Assembly: GCF_000372745.1 (NCBI RefSeq) | Contig: NZ_KB889562.1 | Coordinates: 139,321 to 203,320 of the forward strand | Length of the DNA stretch: 64,000 nt | Source of the DNA: Embleya scabrispora DSM 41855 | Lineage (GTDB): Bacteria > Actinomycetota > Actinomycetes > Streptomycetales > Streptomycetaceae | Reading direction: 5' to 3' | In this document: positions 26,539-35,195 of the stretch, piece after piece | Position numbering within the stretch: position 1 is the first letter of the stretch | Layout of the letters: the number at the start of each line of letters is the position of its first letter | The notes under the pieces: model-generated | Seen by the model: the letters and a program-made list of their open reading frames with translations, nothing else | Databases searched by the model: none | What the model was told of the DNA's origin: nothing | Position numbers and translations under genes: made by a program

Positions 26539-27282
26539 TCAGCGCGGCAACCTGCGCCACACCCGCCGCGGCACCAGCCGCATGCCCGCGAACACCGGCT
26601 GCAGTACGGCCGGCACCCACACCTCGCCCTTCCCGCGCAGCAACGCCCGGATCGTCGCGTCGGCCACCTGGTCCGGGGTGCTGGACAGCGGCGCGGGCGA
26701 CATGCCCTCGGTCATCCGACCCACCACGAAGCCGGGCCGAACCAGCAGCAGCCGCACCCCGCTGCCCTCGAGCGCGTCGGCCAGGCCGCTCGCGAAGCCG
26801 TCCAGACCGGCCTTGGCCGAGCCGTACACGTAGTTCGCGCGGCGCACCCGCACACCCGCCACCGACGAGAACACGATCAACCGGCCGTGCCCCTGCGCCC
26901 GCAGCACACCGGCCAGGTGGGTCAGGACGCTCACGTGCGCCGTGTAGTCGGTGTGTACGACGGCGACCGCGTGCGCCGCGTCCGACTCGGCCCGGCGCTG
27001 ATCGCCCAGAATGCCGAACGCGGTGACCACGATGTCCAACGGGCCGTGCCGAGCGATCACCTCGTCCAGCATCGGCCGATGCCCGGCCAGGTCGTCGGCG
27101 TCGAACTCGACCCGATCCACGTGCCGGGCGCCGGCCTTGCGCAGCAGCGCCTCCTCGTCGTCGAGGTCGTAACTGCGGCGCGCCGCCAACACGATGGTCC
27201 GCGCCCCGCGGGCGGCCAGCCGCTCGGCGACCGCCAATCCGATCTCGCTGCGGCCCCCGAGGACCAATACGGTTCCACTCAC
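26539..27282 (-). CDS. DprE2-like short-chain reductase
   Basis: The 247-residue SDR has the modified glycine motif LVLGGRSEIGLAVAERLA and the active-site VYGSAKAGLDGF. It ends VFAGMRLVPRRVWRRLPR, a pattern of decaprenylphosphoryl-2-keto-ribose reductase (DprE2) relatives. In mycobacteria DprE2 works with DprE1 to make decaprenylphosphoryl-arabinose for the cell wall. No dprE1-like gene is present here, so a related but different substrate is possible. GTG 27282 is the best-placed start. Confidence 0.8.
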   Translation of the reverse strand: MSGTVLVLGGRSEIGLAVAERLAARGARTIVLAARRSYDLDDEEALLRKAGARHVDRVEFDADDLAGHRPMLDEVIARHGPLDIVVTAFGILGDQRRAESDAAHAVAVVHTDYTAHVSVLTHLAGVLRAQGHGRLIVFSSVAGVRVRRANYVYGSAKAGLDGFASGLADALEGSGVRLLLVRPGFVVGRMTEGMSPAPLSSTPDQVADATIRALLRGKGEVWVPAVLQPVFAGMRLVPRRVWRRLPR

Positions 27283-27354
27283 CCGCACAGTCTGCCGGAT
27301 TCGGCCGGCGCCCCCGCTCCCCACGATCCATCCGGACTCAATAACCTTGCCTGC

Positions 27355-27966
27355 GTGACGGTGAACACGAACGCGGGTGCCCCCCCCGGGACCACGACGG
27401 CGGGTACGAGCACGAACCGGGACGAGGACCGGAACGGGCGACGGTTCGTGGTGCGCGCACCGGATGCCATCGAGCATGCGGTCGAGCCGGTGCACACGAT
27501 CCTGAGCGAACTGGTCCTGGGCGGTGCCGCGCTCGGCTGGGTGGCCCCGCCCCCGCGTGCCGAGGTGGCCGCACTGCTCACCGACCTGGCCGCGGCCCAG
27601 CGCGCGGGCAACGCGTCGGTGCGGTTCGCCTACGCGGGCGAGGAACTGCTCGGGTTCGGCTACTGGCGCCGGTACACCCGCCCCACCCACCGCCCGAACG
27701 CCGACCTGGAGAAGCTCGCGGTCGCCCGGTCGGCACACGGTCGCGGAATCGGCCGGTTGCTCACCATGGCGCTGATCGAGGACGCCCGCGCCGAGGCGAT
27801 CGAGATCCTCACCCTCGACGCCCGCGGCGACAACGTGAACGCGCTGCACCTGTACCGTTCGCTCGGTTTCGTCGAGTACGGCCGGCTGCACGACTTCGTG
27901 GCCATCGGCTCGGCCCGCTACGACAAGATCTTCTGCTCCATCGATCTACGGACACCCACCGCGTGA
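27355..27966 (+). CDS. GNAT-family N-acetyltransferase
   Basis: The 203-residue protein has a disordered Thr/Asn/Gly-rich N-terminus and a GNAT domain. Motif A is LEKLAVARSAHGRGIGRLLT with the acetyl-CoA pyrophosphate loop, and motif B is NVNALHLYRSLGFVEYGR. The GTG start at 27355 (or 27361) is not backed by a clear ribosome binding site. Its TGA overlaps the GTG of the next gene, so the two acyltransferases are translationally coupled. Confidence 0.88.
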   Translation: MTVNTNAGAPPGTTTAGTSTNRDEDRNGRRFVVRAPDAIEHAVEPVHTILSELVLGGAALGWVAPPPRAEVAALLTDLAAAQRAGNASVRFAYAGEELLGFGYWRRYTRPTHRPNADLEKLAVARSAHGRGIGRLLTMALIEDARAEAIEILTLDARGDNVNALHLYRSLGFVEYGRLHDFVAIGSARYDKIFCSIDLRTPTA

Positions 27967-29066
27967 CCGGATGGCGTGGGACCGCCGGCCGGCGATGGCG
28001 CGGTGCCAGGACCGGATCCGGGGCGGCGGTCGACCGGCGCCGGCCGAGTGGCCCGACGCCCGACGGCGCGGCGTCGCTTCGAGTCGAGTCGCTTCGTGCG
28101 GAGCCGCGGCTGGCCGCGTGGGTGGACGGGTTGGCCGATTTCGCGACCGGTGTCGAGGTGGCCCTGCCCGCGGACGACGACTTGGTCGCGGCGCTCTTGG
28201 ACTTGGCCGTCCCACACGAGGACTTCAACGAACTCGTCGCGACCCGGGCGGGGCTGCTCGCCGATCCGGAGCTGCGCGCGTTGTTCGAGCAGGCTGTCCG
28301 GGCCTTGGTCGCGGGTATCGGCACGGTCGAGCAGCACCTGGAAGTCCCGCCGCTGCCGGCCGCGTCGGGCCCGGTCGGGCGCTGGTTCCATGTGTACGTG
28401 TTCATCGCCGCGCGCCCGTTCGTGCTGGCCTATCATCGCTCCCTCGGCATCCCCGCCGACGTCTCCCGCCGTACGCTCGCCGACCTCGGCCGGCACCTCG
28501 CGGTGCACCGACGTCGACGCGGCACCGGTGGGTTGCTCGCGCTGCACTGGCCCAAGCTGCACTTTCGCGGTGAGCTGTATCAGCTGGGCAGGCTGCAATT
28601 CCAACGCTCGTCGGTGCTCGAACGAGCCGCCACGAGCGCCGCCGAGCAGGGCCTCGCCTACCGGCCGCAGGATCCCGCGCTCGCGCTGCACATCCCGGAC
28701 TTCCACGGCCCGCTGACCCCTGCGGCGTGCGACGAATCGCTGCGCCTGGCCGGCGAGTTCTTCCCGCGTCACTTCCCGACCGAGCGCTATCGGCTCGCGG
28801 TGTGCGGCTCGTGGCTGTTGGATCCACAACTGGGCGAATACCTGCCGGAGCACTCCAACATCATCCGCTTCCAGCGCCGCTTCCACCTGGACACCGAGTC
28901 GTCCGAGCGAACCTGCGACGACACCGCCGCGATCGGCTTCGTCTTCGGCGACCCCGACCTGCCGGCCGAGTCCCTCCCCCGGGACACCACCCTCCAGCGC
29001 GCCATCGGCGACCACCTCCGCGCCGGCCGCCACTGGCACGTCCGCACCGGCTGGTTCGAACTCTGA
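27963..29066 (+). CDS. Two-domain GNAT-like acyltransferase (NAT_N/GNAT_C type)
   Basis: The 367-residue protein matches the actinobacterial acyltransferases with an N-terminal helical domain and a GNAT-like C-terminal domain. Markers are FHVYVFIAARPFVLAYHRSLGIP, LHFRGELYQLGRLQFQRS and VLHIPDFHG-like LALHIPDFHGPLTP. The C-terminus ends RHWHVRTGWFEL. GTG 27963 overlaps the GNAT stop as GTGA. The acceptor is unknown; the coupled GNAT suggests that both act in one pathway. Confidence 0.85.
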   Translation: MTGWRGTAGRRWRGARTGSGAAVDRRRPSGPTPDGAASLRVESLRAEPRLAAWVDGLADFATGVEVALPADDDLVAALLDLAVPHEDFNELVATRAGLLADPELRALFEQAVRALVAGIGTVEQHLEVPPLPAASGPVGRWFHVYVFIAARPFVLAYHRSLGIPADVSRRTLADLGRHLAVHRRRRGTGGLLALHWPKLHFRGELYQLGRLQFQRSSVLERAATSAAEQGLAYRPQDPALALHIPDFHGPLTPAACDESLRLAGEFFPRHFPTERYRLAVCGSWLLDPQLGEYLPEHSNIIRFQRRFHLDTESSERTCDDTAAIGFVFGDPDLPAESLPRDTTLQRAIGDHLRAGRHWHVRTGWFEL

Positions 29067-29253
29067 CCCCGCCACCGCACCCCACTCCCGGCATGCGCCG
29101 GGCCCGCTGATCACCTCGACGTACGGTCCGGGCGGCCTGCCGACCGGCGAGGCGGTGGCGACCACGGCGGGCGCGCTGCCTGCCCGATGGGTGATCCCGG
29201 GGCCGCGTGAAAATTCGCCGGCGGGGGTGCGTCGCGCGAGTGAGGATGTCGTG

Positions 29254-30054
29254 ATGACCAACGATCTTCGGCGCCGGTTCGCGGCGTATGCCTGGGAACC
29301 GGTCACGGTGGGCGCCTCCGGGACCGATGTGCATCGGTTGCGCCGGCATGGCGAGGAGTTCTACCTCAAGGTCGGCACGCCGAGCGCGCACCCGGATTCC
29401 GGCTTCCATCTCTCCGCCGAGTTGGCCCGCGGGCTGTGGGCGGCCGAGCACGGGATTCCCGTCGCCGAGATCCTCGACCACGACGTCGAGGCGCCCGTCG
29501 GCTGGCTGCTCACCCGTGCCGTGCCCGGCCGCTCGGCGGACGACCTCTGGCCCGTCGACCAACGCGACGCCGTCGTCGACGCACTCGCCGACACCGCCCG
29601 CGCCCTCCACGAACTCCCAGTCGAGGAATGCCCGTTCGACCGCAGTCTCGCGGTCACCGTCCCGGCCGCGGAGCACGCCCTCGCGGCCGGCCTGGTCGAC
29701 CTCGACGACCTGGACGAACACCGCGTCGGCCGCACCGAAGCCGAACTCCTGGCCGAACTGATCGCGACCATGCCGGCCGACGAGGAGCCGGTCGTCGGCC
29801 ACGGCGACTACTCCCCGCCCAACGTCCTGCTCGACCCGGAAACCCTGCGCGTGAGCGGCCTGATCGACCTCGGCCGACTGGGCCGCACCGACCGGCACGC
29901 GGACCCGGCCCTGCTCACCCGCAGCCTCCTCGACGACGACAACGGGCAGTACTCCCCCGCCCACGTGGCCCGCTTCCTGGCCCGCTACGACCCGCGGGAC
30001 ACCCTCGACCCGAAGCGCCTGGAGTTCTATCGCCTGCTCGACGAGTTCTGCTGA
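29254..30054 (+). CDS. APH(3')-like aminoglycoside phosphotransferase
   Basis: The 266-residue protein has all APH(3') landmarks: HGDYSPPNVLLD with catalytic Asp and Asn, then GLIDLGRLGRTDRHADPALL with the metal-binding Asp, and an aromatic-rich C-terminus ending RLEFYRLLDEFC. The length equals the family's. It probably phosphorylates kanamycin/neomycin-type antibiotics, though related metabolic kinases cannot be excluded. The start at 29254 follows GTGAGGAT. It stands next to the vgb region, making a small resistance neighbourhood. Confidence 0.87.
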   Translation: MTNDLRRRFAAYAWEPVTVGASGTDVHRLRRHGEEFYLKVGTPSAHPDSGFHLSAELARGLWAAEHGIPVAEILDHDVEAPVGWLLTRAVPGRSADDLWPVDQRDAVVDALADTARALHELPVEECPFDRSLAVTVPAAEHALAAGLVDLDDLDEHRVGRTEAELLAELIATMPADEEPVVGHGDYSPPNVLLDPETLRVSGLIDLGRLGRTDRHADPALLTRSLLDDDNGQYSPAHVARFLARYDPRDTLDPKRLEFYRLLDEFC

Positions 30055-30244
30055 CCACGCGCCGCCGGGCGAAGACGCGGTTCAGTCCTCGATCGGTCCC
30101 GGGAACAGCGCGGTCGGCCGAGGCGACCGCCTGTGCGTCCACGGGTCGTCGTCGAAGTCGAAATCCTCGCCGATCGGTTCGTCCGCCCGGTGCCGATCGA
30201 GGGCCCGCGACAACGCGTGAGCCGACCTCGCGACAGCGGCCCGC

Positions 30245-30853
30245 TCACGCCTCGTCGCGGACGAACACCCCCGCGCGCGCCGCCACCACCGCCGCGTCGG
30301 CCGAGCGCCGCGCCTGCCCGGCGTCGACGGGCTCGTGCGTGATGAACAACCGGTAGTAGAGCGCGCCCACGGCCGTGCGCACCACCTCGCCCGCATCGGT
30401 ACCGGCCGGCAACTCGCCCCGCGCGATCGCCCGTTCGACGACCTCCTCGGCCTGCCCGAGCCGGCCCACCAGGAACCCGTGCAGGGCTTCGCCCATGGTC
30501 GGCTCGTGCACCGCCGCAACCACCAACGCCCGCGCGGTGGGCCCTCGGTCGGGGTCCTCGAATCCGCTCACCACCATCGCGGCGATCGCCCGCAGATCAC
30601 CCTGCACGGAGCCGGTGTCCGGGAGCGGCCACGGCTCCTCCGCCGCCAGATCCAACGCGTCCGCAGCCAGCCCGGCGGCATTCCGCCAGCGCCGATACAC
30701 CGTGGTCTTGTGCACTCCCGAGCGCGCGGCGACGGCCTCCACGGTCAGCCCGTCGAAGCCCTTCTCCGCCAATTCGGCCAACGTCGCCCGCCGGACCGCG
30801 TCCCGCGTGCGCGCCGTCCGCCCACCGGGCCGCACCCCACCGACGCCACTCAC
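30245..30853 (-). CDS. TetR-family repressor beside vgb
   Basis: The 202-residue protein has a TetR helix-turn-helix (TVEAVAARSGVHKTTVYRRWRNAAGLAADAL) and the TetR_C_11-like C-terminal half. GTG 30853 is chosen because starting at ATG 30934 would place the operator at 30931-30943 over the start codon. It is divergent from vgb; the two GCAAC-N3-GTTGC sites between them are its likely targets. A streptogramin-type inducer is a reasonable guess. Confidence 0.87.
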   Translation of the reverse strand: MSGVGGVRPGGRTARTRDAVRRATLAELAEKGFDGLTVEAVAARSGVHKTTVYRRWRNAAGLAADALDLAAEEPWPLPDTGSVQGDLRAIAAMVVSGFEDPDRGPTARALVVAAVHEPTMGEALHGFLVGRLGQAEEVVERAIARGELPAGTDAGEVVRTAVGALYYRLFITHEPVDAGQARRSADAAVVAARAGVFVRDEA

Positions 30854-30930
30854 GCGCCGTCCCCCACCGACCGAACCCCCGACCCCACCGCGATCCGCAT
30901 CCGCGCCGACCACATCCGGACCGACCAAAA

Positions 30931-30943
30931 GCAACCCAGTTGC
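30931..30943. promoter_or_regulatory. Operator half-length copy GCAAC-N3-GTTGC
   Basis: GCAACCCAGTTGC is a palindrome with three central bases, sharing its core arms with the longer site at 30975-30995. It continues on the right with ATTA, as the longer site does, but the left arm is not extended. Confidence 0.75.
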
Positions 30944-30974
30944 ATTAGTGCTCCTCCATCCGCCATGCTCACCT

Positions 30975-30995
30975 TAATGCAACCATGTTGCATTA
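30975..30995. promoter_or_regulatory. Perfect 21-bp operator
   Basis: TAATGCAAC and GTTGCATTA flank the central cat. The dyad is perfect over 21 bp and AT-rich within a GC-rich gap. It lies between tetR (30853) and vgb (31135), 48 bp centre to centre from the second site. Confidence 0.88.
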
Positions 30996-31134
30996 GCCGC
31001 ATCAACCCCGTGCAGCCGTCCGCCCAACCCCCGCCCGGCGCGTTCACCGGCGCGCTCGTCGCGACCTCCCACGACCGGACCCTGCCCCGGCGCTTCACCG
31101 GAACCCCGATCCGCCCGACCGAGGGAACCCTCGC

Positions 31135-32022
31135 ATGACGACCACCACCATCCGCGAACTCCCGCTCGCCGGGTCCGAGTCCGGCCCGTACGCGATCACC
31201 CTGGGCCCGGACGGCGCACTGTGGTTCACCCTCGTGCACGCGGGCCGGATCGACCGGCTGGACCCGGCCGGGACGCATACCACCCACGACCTCGGCGACC
31301 CCGCGTGCGGACCGACCGTCCTCACTGCGGGCCCGGACGGCGCACTGTGGTTCACCGAGTACAAGGCACATCGCATCGGCCGGATCACCACCGCCGGTGC
31401 GGTCACCCACTTCGACCTGCCCACCGCGGCATCCGGTCCGTTCGGGATCACCTCCGGGCCGGACGGCGCGCTGTGGTTCACCGAGACGGCCGCGAACCGG
31501 ATCGGCCGGATCGACCCGGCCGGCAACGCCACCGATTTCGCGTTGCCGATCGCGGACGCGTTCCCCTCCGCGATCACCGCCGGTGCCGACGGCGCGCTGT
31601 GGTTCACGCTGAACGCCGCCGACGCGCTCGGGCGAATCACCACGAACGGCCGGGTGACGGTGCATCCGTTGCCCACCAAGGGCGCCGCCCCGGTCGGAAT
31701 CGCGGCGTCCGCGGACGGCTCGTTGTGGTTCACCGAGATCGGCGCGGGCGCGATCGGTCGGCTCGGCCCCACCGGGGACTACCGCCAATTCCCGCTCCCG
31801 GACCCGCGGTCTCGCCCCCACGCGGTGGCGCTGGACACGGCCGGCCACTGCTGGTTCACCGAATGGGGCACCGGACGAGTCGGCCGACTCGCCGGCGGGG
31901 GCACTCTGACGGAGTACGACTTGCCGATCCCCGGAGCCGAACCACACGGCCTCGTACAGGGCCCGGACGGCGCAGTCTGGGTCGCCCTGGAAATCGGCGC
32001 CCTGGCCCGGATCACCCCCTGA
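31135..32022 (+). CDS. vgb: Virginiamycin B lyase (streptogramin B lyase)
   Basis: The 295-residue protein is a seven-bladed beta-propeller; each blade repeats a GPDGALWFTE-type strand. The enzyme opens the ester ring of type B streptogramins by elimination, giving resistance. The catalytic and magnesium-site residues known from the staphylococcal enzyme are present at near-equal positions: Tyr19, His229 (RPHAV), Glu269 and His271 (GAEPHG) and Glu286 (ALEIG). ATG 31135 has GAGGGAA upstream. The divergent TetR gene and two operators suggest inducible expression. Confidence 0.93.
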   Translation: MTTTTIRELPLAGSESGPYAITLGPDGALWFTLVHAGRIDRLDPAGTHTTHDLGDPACGPTVLTAGPDGALWFTEYKAHRIGRITTAGAVTHFDLPTAASGPFGITSGPDGALWFTETAANRIGRIDPAGNATDFALPIADAFPSAITAGADGALWFTLNAADALGRITTNGRVTVHPLPTKGAAPVGIAASADGSLWFTEIGAGAIGRLGPTGDYRQFPLPDPRSRPHAVALDTAGHCWFTEWGTGRVGRLAGGGTLTEYDLPIPGAEPHGLVQGPDGAVWVALEIGALARITP

Positions 32023-32269
32023 AGAACATCGAAAACGCCCTGGTGAGCGCCGATTCACCGGACGCGGCAGCCGCGCCGAACGCATCCGGTCGGACACGAC
32101 GCGAACGAAACGCACTCCCCCTGACACGCCCCCGACACACGCCCCCACGCATCAACGCAATGTCGGCAACACGTCACCAAATGATGCGATTCGCCGCAGA
32201 AACTGCCTATGGTCAGAGCACGGGGGCATCGCCGAGCCCGGCGGTGAAGCCACGATGAGGGAGCACCCG

Positions 32270-32455
32270 ATGCTTACTCAAGACATCCGTCAGTCCGCGC
32301 CCGTCACGCCGACCCAAGCGGGTACCGTCGCGACGCTCATGATCGAGGAGGAGACGACCATCAGTGACGCGCCGCTGTTCGTGCCGGAAGACATCGGCGC
32401 CGGACTGCTGCTGCTCGGCCTACTGCTGTCGCCGAAGCCCCCGAAGGAGCGCTAG
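32270..32455 (+). CDS. 61-residue peptide, candidate precursor or small membrane peptide
   Basis: The peptide begins MLTQDIRQSAPV, has an acidic middle (MIEEETTISDAPLFVPEDIG), a short hydrophobic run (AGLLLLGLLLS) and a basic end (PKPPKER). It has no Cys and few Ser/Thr near the C-terminus, so it does not look like a lanthipeptide, lasso or thiopeptide precursor. ATG 32270 has GAGGGAG seven bases upstream, a much better site than ATG 32255. It is followed within 55 bp by a hairpin and a three-gene overlapping operon, the layout of a precursor with maturation genes. A small membrane or regulatory peptide is the alternative. I do not recognise the family. Confidence 0.62.
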   Translation: MLTQDIRQSAPVTPTQAGTVATLMIEEETTISDAPLFVPEDIGAGLLLLGLLLSPKPPKER

Positions 32456-32464
32456 GCCGGCTCA

Positions 32465-32479
32465 GATGTCCATGACATC
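32465..32479 (+). terminator. Small hairpin between peptide gene and downstream operon
   Basis: GATGT-ccatg-ACATC can fold into a five-bp stem with a five-base loop; CCGG lies on either side (32459-32462 and 32481-32484) and may lengthen it. It sits 10 bp past the peptide stop. A weak stem there could lower expression of the downstream genes relative to the peptide, as attenuators do in many peptide clusters. This is inference. Confidence 0.4.
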
Positions 32480-32509
32480 ACCGGTTTCGACGGGAAGTTG
32501 ATCTCACCC

Positions 32510-33247
32510 ATGCCCTTCGCCGACACCTCGCCACACGAGGACTACACGGCGGCGGTCGAGCGAGTGGCAGGTCGTGCCCTCGGCGTCCTCATGGACGTCG
32601 AGGGCACGGTCGTACCCGCCGGCTTCGCCCCCGCCGATCCTCGATTGGCCGACCCCCACGACCCCGACGCCGACCTGCCCGGCCTGCGTGTGCTGGGTTC
32701 CGACGCATTCGCTCCGCACGTACTGCGCGGCACGCCGCTGCCGGCCGATCAAGCCGAGGCCGCCGCCCGCGCCTTCTCCCTGTTCCCGCCCGACACGCTG
32801 GGCGCCTCGCCCGAGACCGCGTGGATCATCACCTGGCGCGACTGGGCCACCGCCCGCACCCTGACCCGCTTCGGCCTGGCCTTGGACGTGCCCCTGCCGG
32901 GCGACGGCGCCCAGGTCGCCGACGCCACGACCTGGCAGGCCTGGTCGGTGCGGATGGCCCAACTGTCCTCCCTGGCCCTGCCCGGCCTGGACGGCCCGAT
33001 CCACGCCGCGGCGCGGCGAAACGCCGACTCGCTGGCCCGCGGAGTGGTGCGGGCGATGTTGCGCCGCGACTACCGCACCGCCGCGCGGATCGCCCGCTGG
33101 CTCGCCCTGCTGGCCGCCGACGGCGTCGACTCCCCCCTGGAGTTGGACCCGCTGCTGCGCCATGTGCGCCTGTTCGGCGGCGGCAGCACCCGCACCGTGC
33201 TCGACACCCGCATCGCCCAACACGTGACCGGACTGGAGGAGTCATGA
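32510..33247 (+). CDS. Unrecognised helical protein in peptide-associated operon
   Basis: I do not recognise this 245-residue protein. It looks mostly alpha-helical and soluble, with several Trp-rich stretches (AWIITWRDWATARTL, TTWQAWSVRMAQLSS) and Arg/Ala-rich helices towards the end (ARGVVRAMLRRDYRTAARIARWLALL). No signal peptide or catalytic motif is evident. ATG 32510 follows GGGAAG at long spacing; TTG 32498 is an alternative. Its TGA overlaps the next ATG (ATGA), so it is coupled with the following gene. Confidence 0.75.
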   Translation: MPFADTSPHEDYTAAVERVAGRALGVLMDVEGTVVPAGFAPADPRLADPHDPDADLPGLRVLGSDAFAPHVLRGTPLPADQAEAAARAFSLFPPDTLGASPETAWIITWRDWATARTLTRFGLALDVPLPGDGAQVADATTWQAWSVRMAQLSSLALPGLDGPIHAAARRNADSLARGVVRAMLRRDYRTAARIARWLALLAADGVDSPLELDPLLRHVRLFGGGSTRTVLDTRIAQHVTGLEES

Positions 33248-34188
33248 CCGGGGGACTCGTGCGCGGCGACGTGCTCAAGACCGCCCACACGATCGGCTCG
33301 CGGGCGCTGCGCTGGCTCCAGGACAACGCCCGGTTCGGCCCGTTGCCCACGCACACCGTGGTCGACTTCAACGACCGCGACAGCGCGTACAAGCCGCTCG
33401 GTGAGATCGCGCTGGCCGGCTCCCTGGTGCTGCGCGAGGGCGTCGCCGGACCCGGCGACCTGGCCGCCGCCCGCGCGTTGATCGACTACGCGTGGGGGCA
33501 GTTCCGCAACGGGGACTTCCTGTACGAACGCCAGGTGCGGCACCCGTTGATGACCGATCCGCTGGAGACGTACGCGCACTTCGTCCGGGCCGGCATCCGG
33601 CACGAGCGGATGGATCGGCTGCTGGTCCACCTGTCCGAGCTGCGGTCGGTGCACGCGATCGAGATGATGCCCAACCGCCGGCTCGCGGTGGCCAACGCGA
33701 GTCGGGTCGCCGGGTTGGCCCGGCGCCCGGACTGGCCCGCGCTCGCGGCCGATTCGTGGCTGGGCAGGACACCCGAGCCGTGGGTGATCGACTGGATGAC
33801 CGCGTACAACATGACGCACGCGGTGTTCCACATCACCGACTGGGGCGCACACCCCGAGCTGTTGCCCGTCGAGATCCGCGACTACCTGAGGGTGTGGCTG
33901 CCGGTCTGGGTCGACGTGTGGGCGGAGGTGGCCCAGTACGACCTGGTGGGCGAGCTGTTGATCGTCGACGCGTGCCTGGCCGAACCGGTCTGCGACGCGC
34001 AGGGGTGGCAGACGCTCGCGGCGGCGCAACGCCCGAACGGGCTGCTCCCGCGCGATGCGGACCCGGTGGACGAGGACCCGGAGCGAGCGTTCAAGGACCA
34101 CGAGCACACGGCGGTGGTGGCGGTCGTGGCCGGCACCGTCACGCTGGCCCGTTCACTGGGCACCGCGCCGGCGGCCACACTCGGGTGA
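33244..34188 (+). CDS. Helical protein resembling DUF6895
   Basis: The 314-residue protein appears all-helical. Conserved-looking segments are VDFNDRDSAYKPLGEIALAGSLVL, NGDFLYERQVRHPLMTDPLETYAHFV, and WVIDWMTAYNMTHAVFHITDWG with several His, Asp and Trp residues. From memory it resembles proteins labelled DUF6895 in actinobacteria; I could not verify this. The spaced aromatic and acidic motifs suggest an alpha/alpha-barrel enzyme or binding protein, but no reaction can be stated. It overlaps both neighbours by four bases, so the three genes make one operon. Confidence 0.75.
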   Translation: MTGGLVRGDVLKTAHTIGSRALRWLQDNARFGPLPTHTVVDFNDRDSAYKPLGEIALAGSLVLREGVAGPGDLAAARALIDYAWGQFRNGDFLYERQVRHPLMTDPLETYAHFVRAGIRHERMDRLLVHLSELRSVHAIEMMPNRRLAVANASRVAGLARRPDWPALAADSWLGRTPEPWVIDWMTAYNMTHAVFHITDWGAHPELLPVEIRDYLRVWLPVWVDVWAEVAQYDLVGELLIVDACLAEPVCDAQGWQTLAAAQRPNGLLPRDADPVDEDPERAFKDHEHTAVVAVVAGTVTLARSLGTAPAATLG

Positions 34189-35195
34189 GCGACGCGAACG
34201 GGGCGCCGATCGCGCCGCTGCTGCGGGCCGTACCCGCGACGGGTGCGCTCGTGGTGGCCACCATCCGGGCGGGCGAACACTCGGTGGTGTGTCGCGGGAC
34301 GGCGGTGGATGCGGACTCCCGCTTCGAACTGGGCTCGGTGACCAAGACGTTCACCGCGCTGCTGCTCGCCGACGCGGTCGCCCGCGGCGAGGCCCGGTTG
34401 AACGATCCGCTGATCACCTACCTGCCACCGACCGCGCGCCCGCGTTGGTCTTCGGACATCACGCTGTTGCATCTGGCCACGCATACCTCCGGGTTGCCCA
34501 GGCTGCCGCGCGGTTCGCTGCGCACGGCGCTGCCGGCGTGGTACTCGAACCCCTACGCGGGCTACGACGACAAGCGCCTGTTCGCGCTGCTGGAGCGGGC
34601 CCGGCCGCACGCGCGTCCGGGCGCCCGGGTGTCCTATTCCAACCTGGGCGTGGGTCTGCTCGGACACGCGCTCGCGCGCGCCGCCGGGCAGCCCTACCCC
34701 GACCTGGTGGTCTCCCGGCTGGGCGTGCCGCTGGGCCTGACGATGACCACCTGCGACCCGAACGGCCCACAGGTGACCGGGTATCTGTGCGGCCGGCCCC
34801 GGCCGCCGTGGCGGATGCCGGGGCTGCCCGCGGCGGGCGCGCTGCGCAGCACCGGGACGGACCTGACCCGGTACCTGGCCGCGCACCTGGAGCCGGCCGG
34901 CGTGCAACCGGGCTCGCTCGCACGGGCGTTGGTCGAGGTGCGCCGCCCCCGGCTGATCGCGCCGCACACCGGCGATCGGCTGTGCCTGGTGTGGAATCTG
35001 CGCCCGCGCACCGGGCACGACCTGATCTTCCACGGCGGGGCGACCCGAGGCTTCACCGCATTCGTGGGCTTCAGCCCGCAGGCCGGGGTCGCCCTGGCGG
35101 CGCTGGTGAACACGGCGGCGGGGCCGCGGGCGCCGTTCCTCCAGGTCGCGTACGAGTGCCTACGCGACCTCGCGGCGACGGCGATACCGGGCTGA
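34185..35195 (+). CDS. Serine beta-lactamase/PBP-fold hydrolase
   Basis: The 336-residue protein has the class C beta-lactamase-like fold: SVTK (SxxK, nucleophile Ser and general-base Lys) in ELGSVTKTFTALLLADAV, YSN in ARVSYSNLGVGLLG, and a late HGG in IFHGGATRGF corresponding to the KTG box. There is no signal peptide, so it acts in the cytoplasm, which argues against antibiotic defence in the wall. Members include esterases, D-peptidases and peptide cyclases. In this operon it could cleave or cyclise the 61-residue peptide. GTG 34185 overlaps the upstream stop. Confidence 0.87.
   Translation: MSDANGAPIAPLLRAVPATGALVVATIRAGEHSVVCRGTAVDADSRFELGSVTKTFTALLLADAVARGEARLNDPLITYLPPTARPRWSSDITLLHLATHTSGLPRLPRGSLRTALPAWYSNPYAGYDDKRLFALLERARPHARPGARVSYSNLGVGLLGHALARAAGQPYPDLVVSRLGVPLGLTMTTCDPNGPQVTGYLCGRPRPPWRMPGLPAAGALRSTGTDLTRYLAAHLEPAGVQPGSLARALVEVRRPRLIAPHTGDRLCLVWNLRPRTGHDLIFHGGATRGFTAFVGFSPQAGVALAALVNTAAGPRAPFLQVAYECLRDLAATAIPG

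Noticed and set aside
32255-32269. ATG 32255 as start of the 61-residue peptide
   Set aside because: It lacks a ribosome binding site, and its own codons contain the GAGGGAG that serves ATG 32270.
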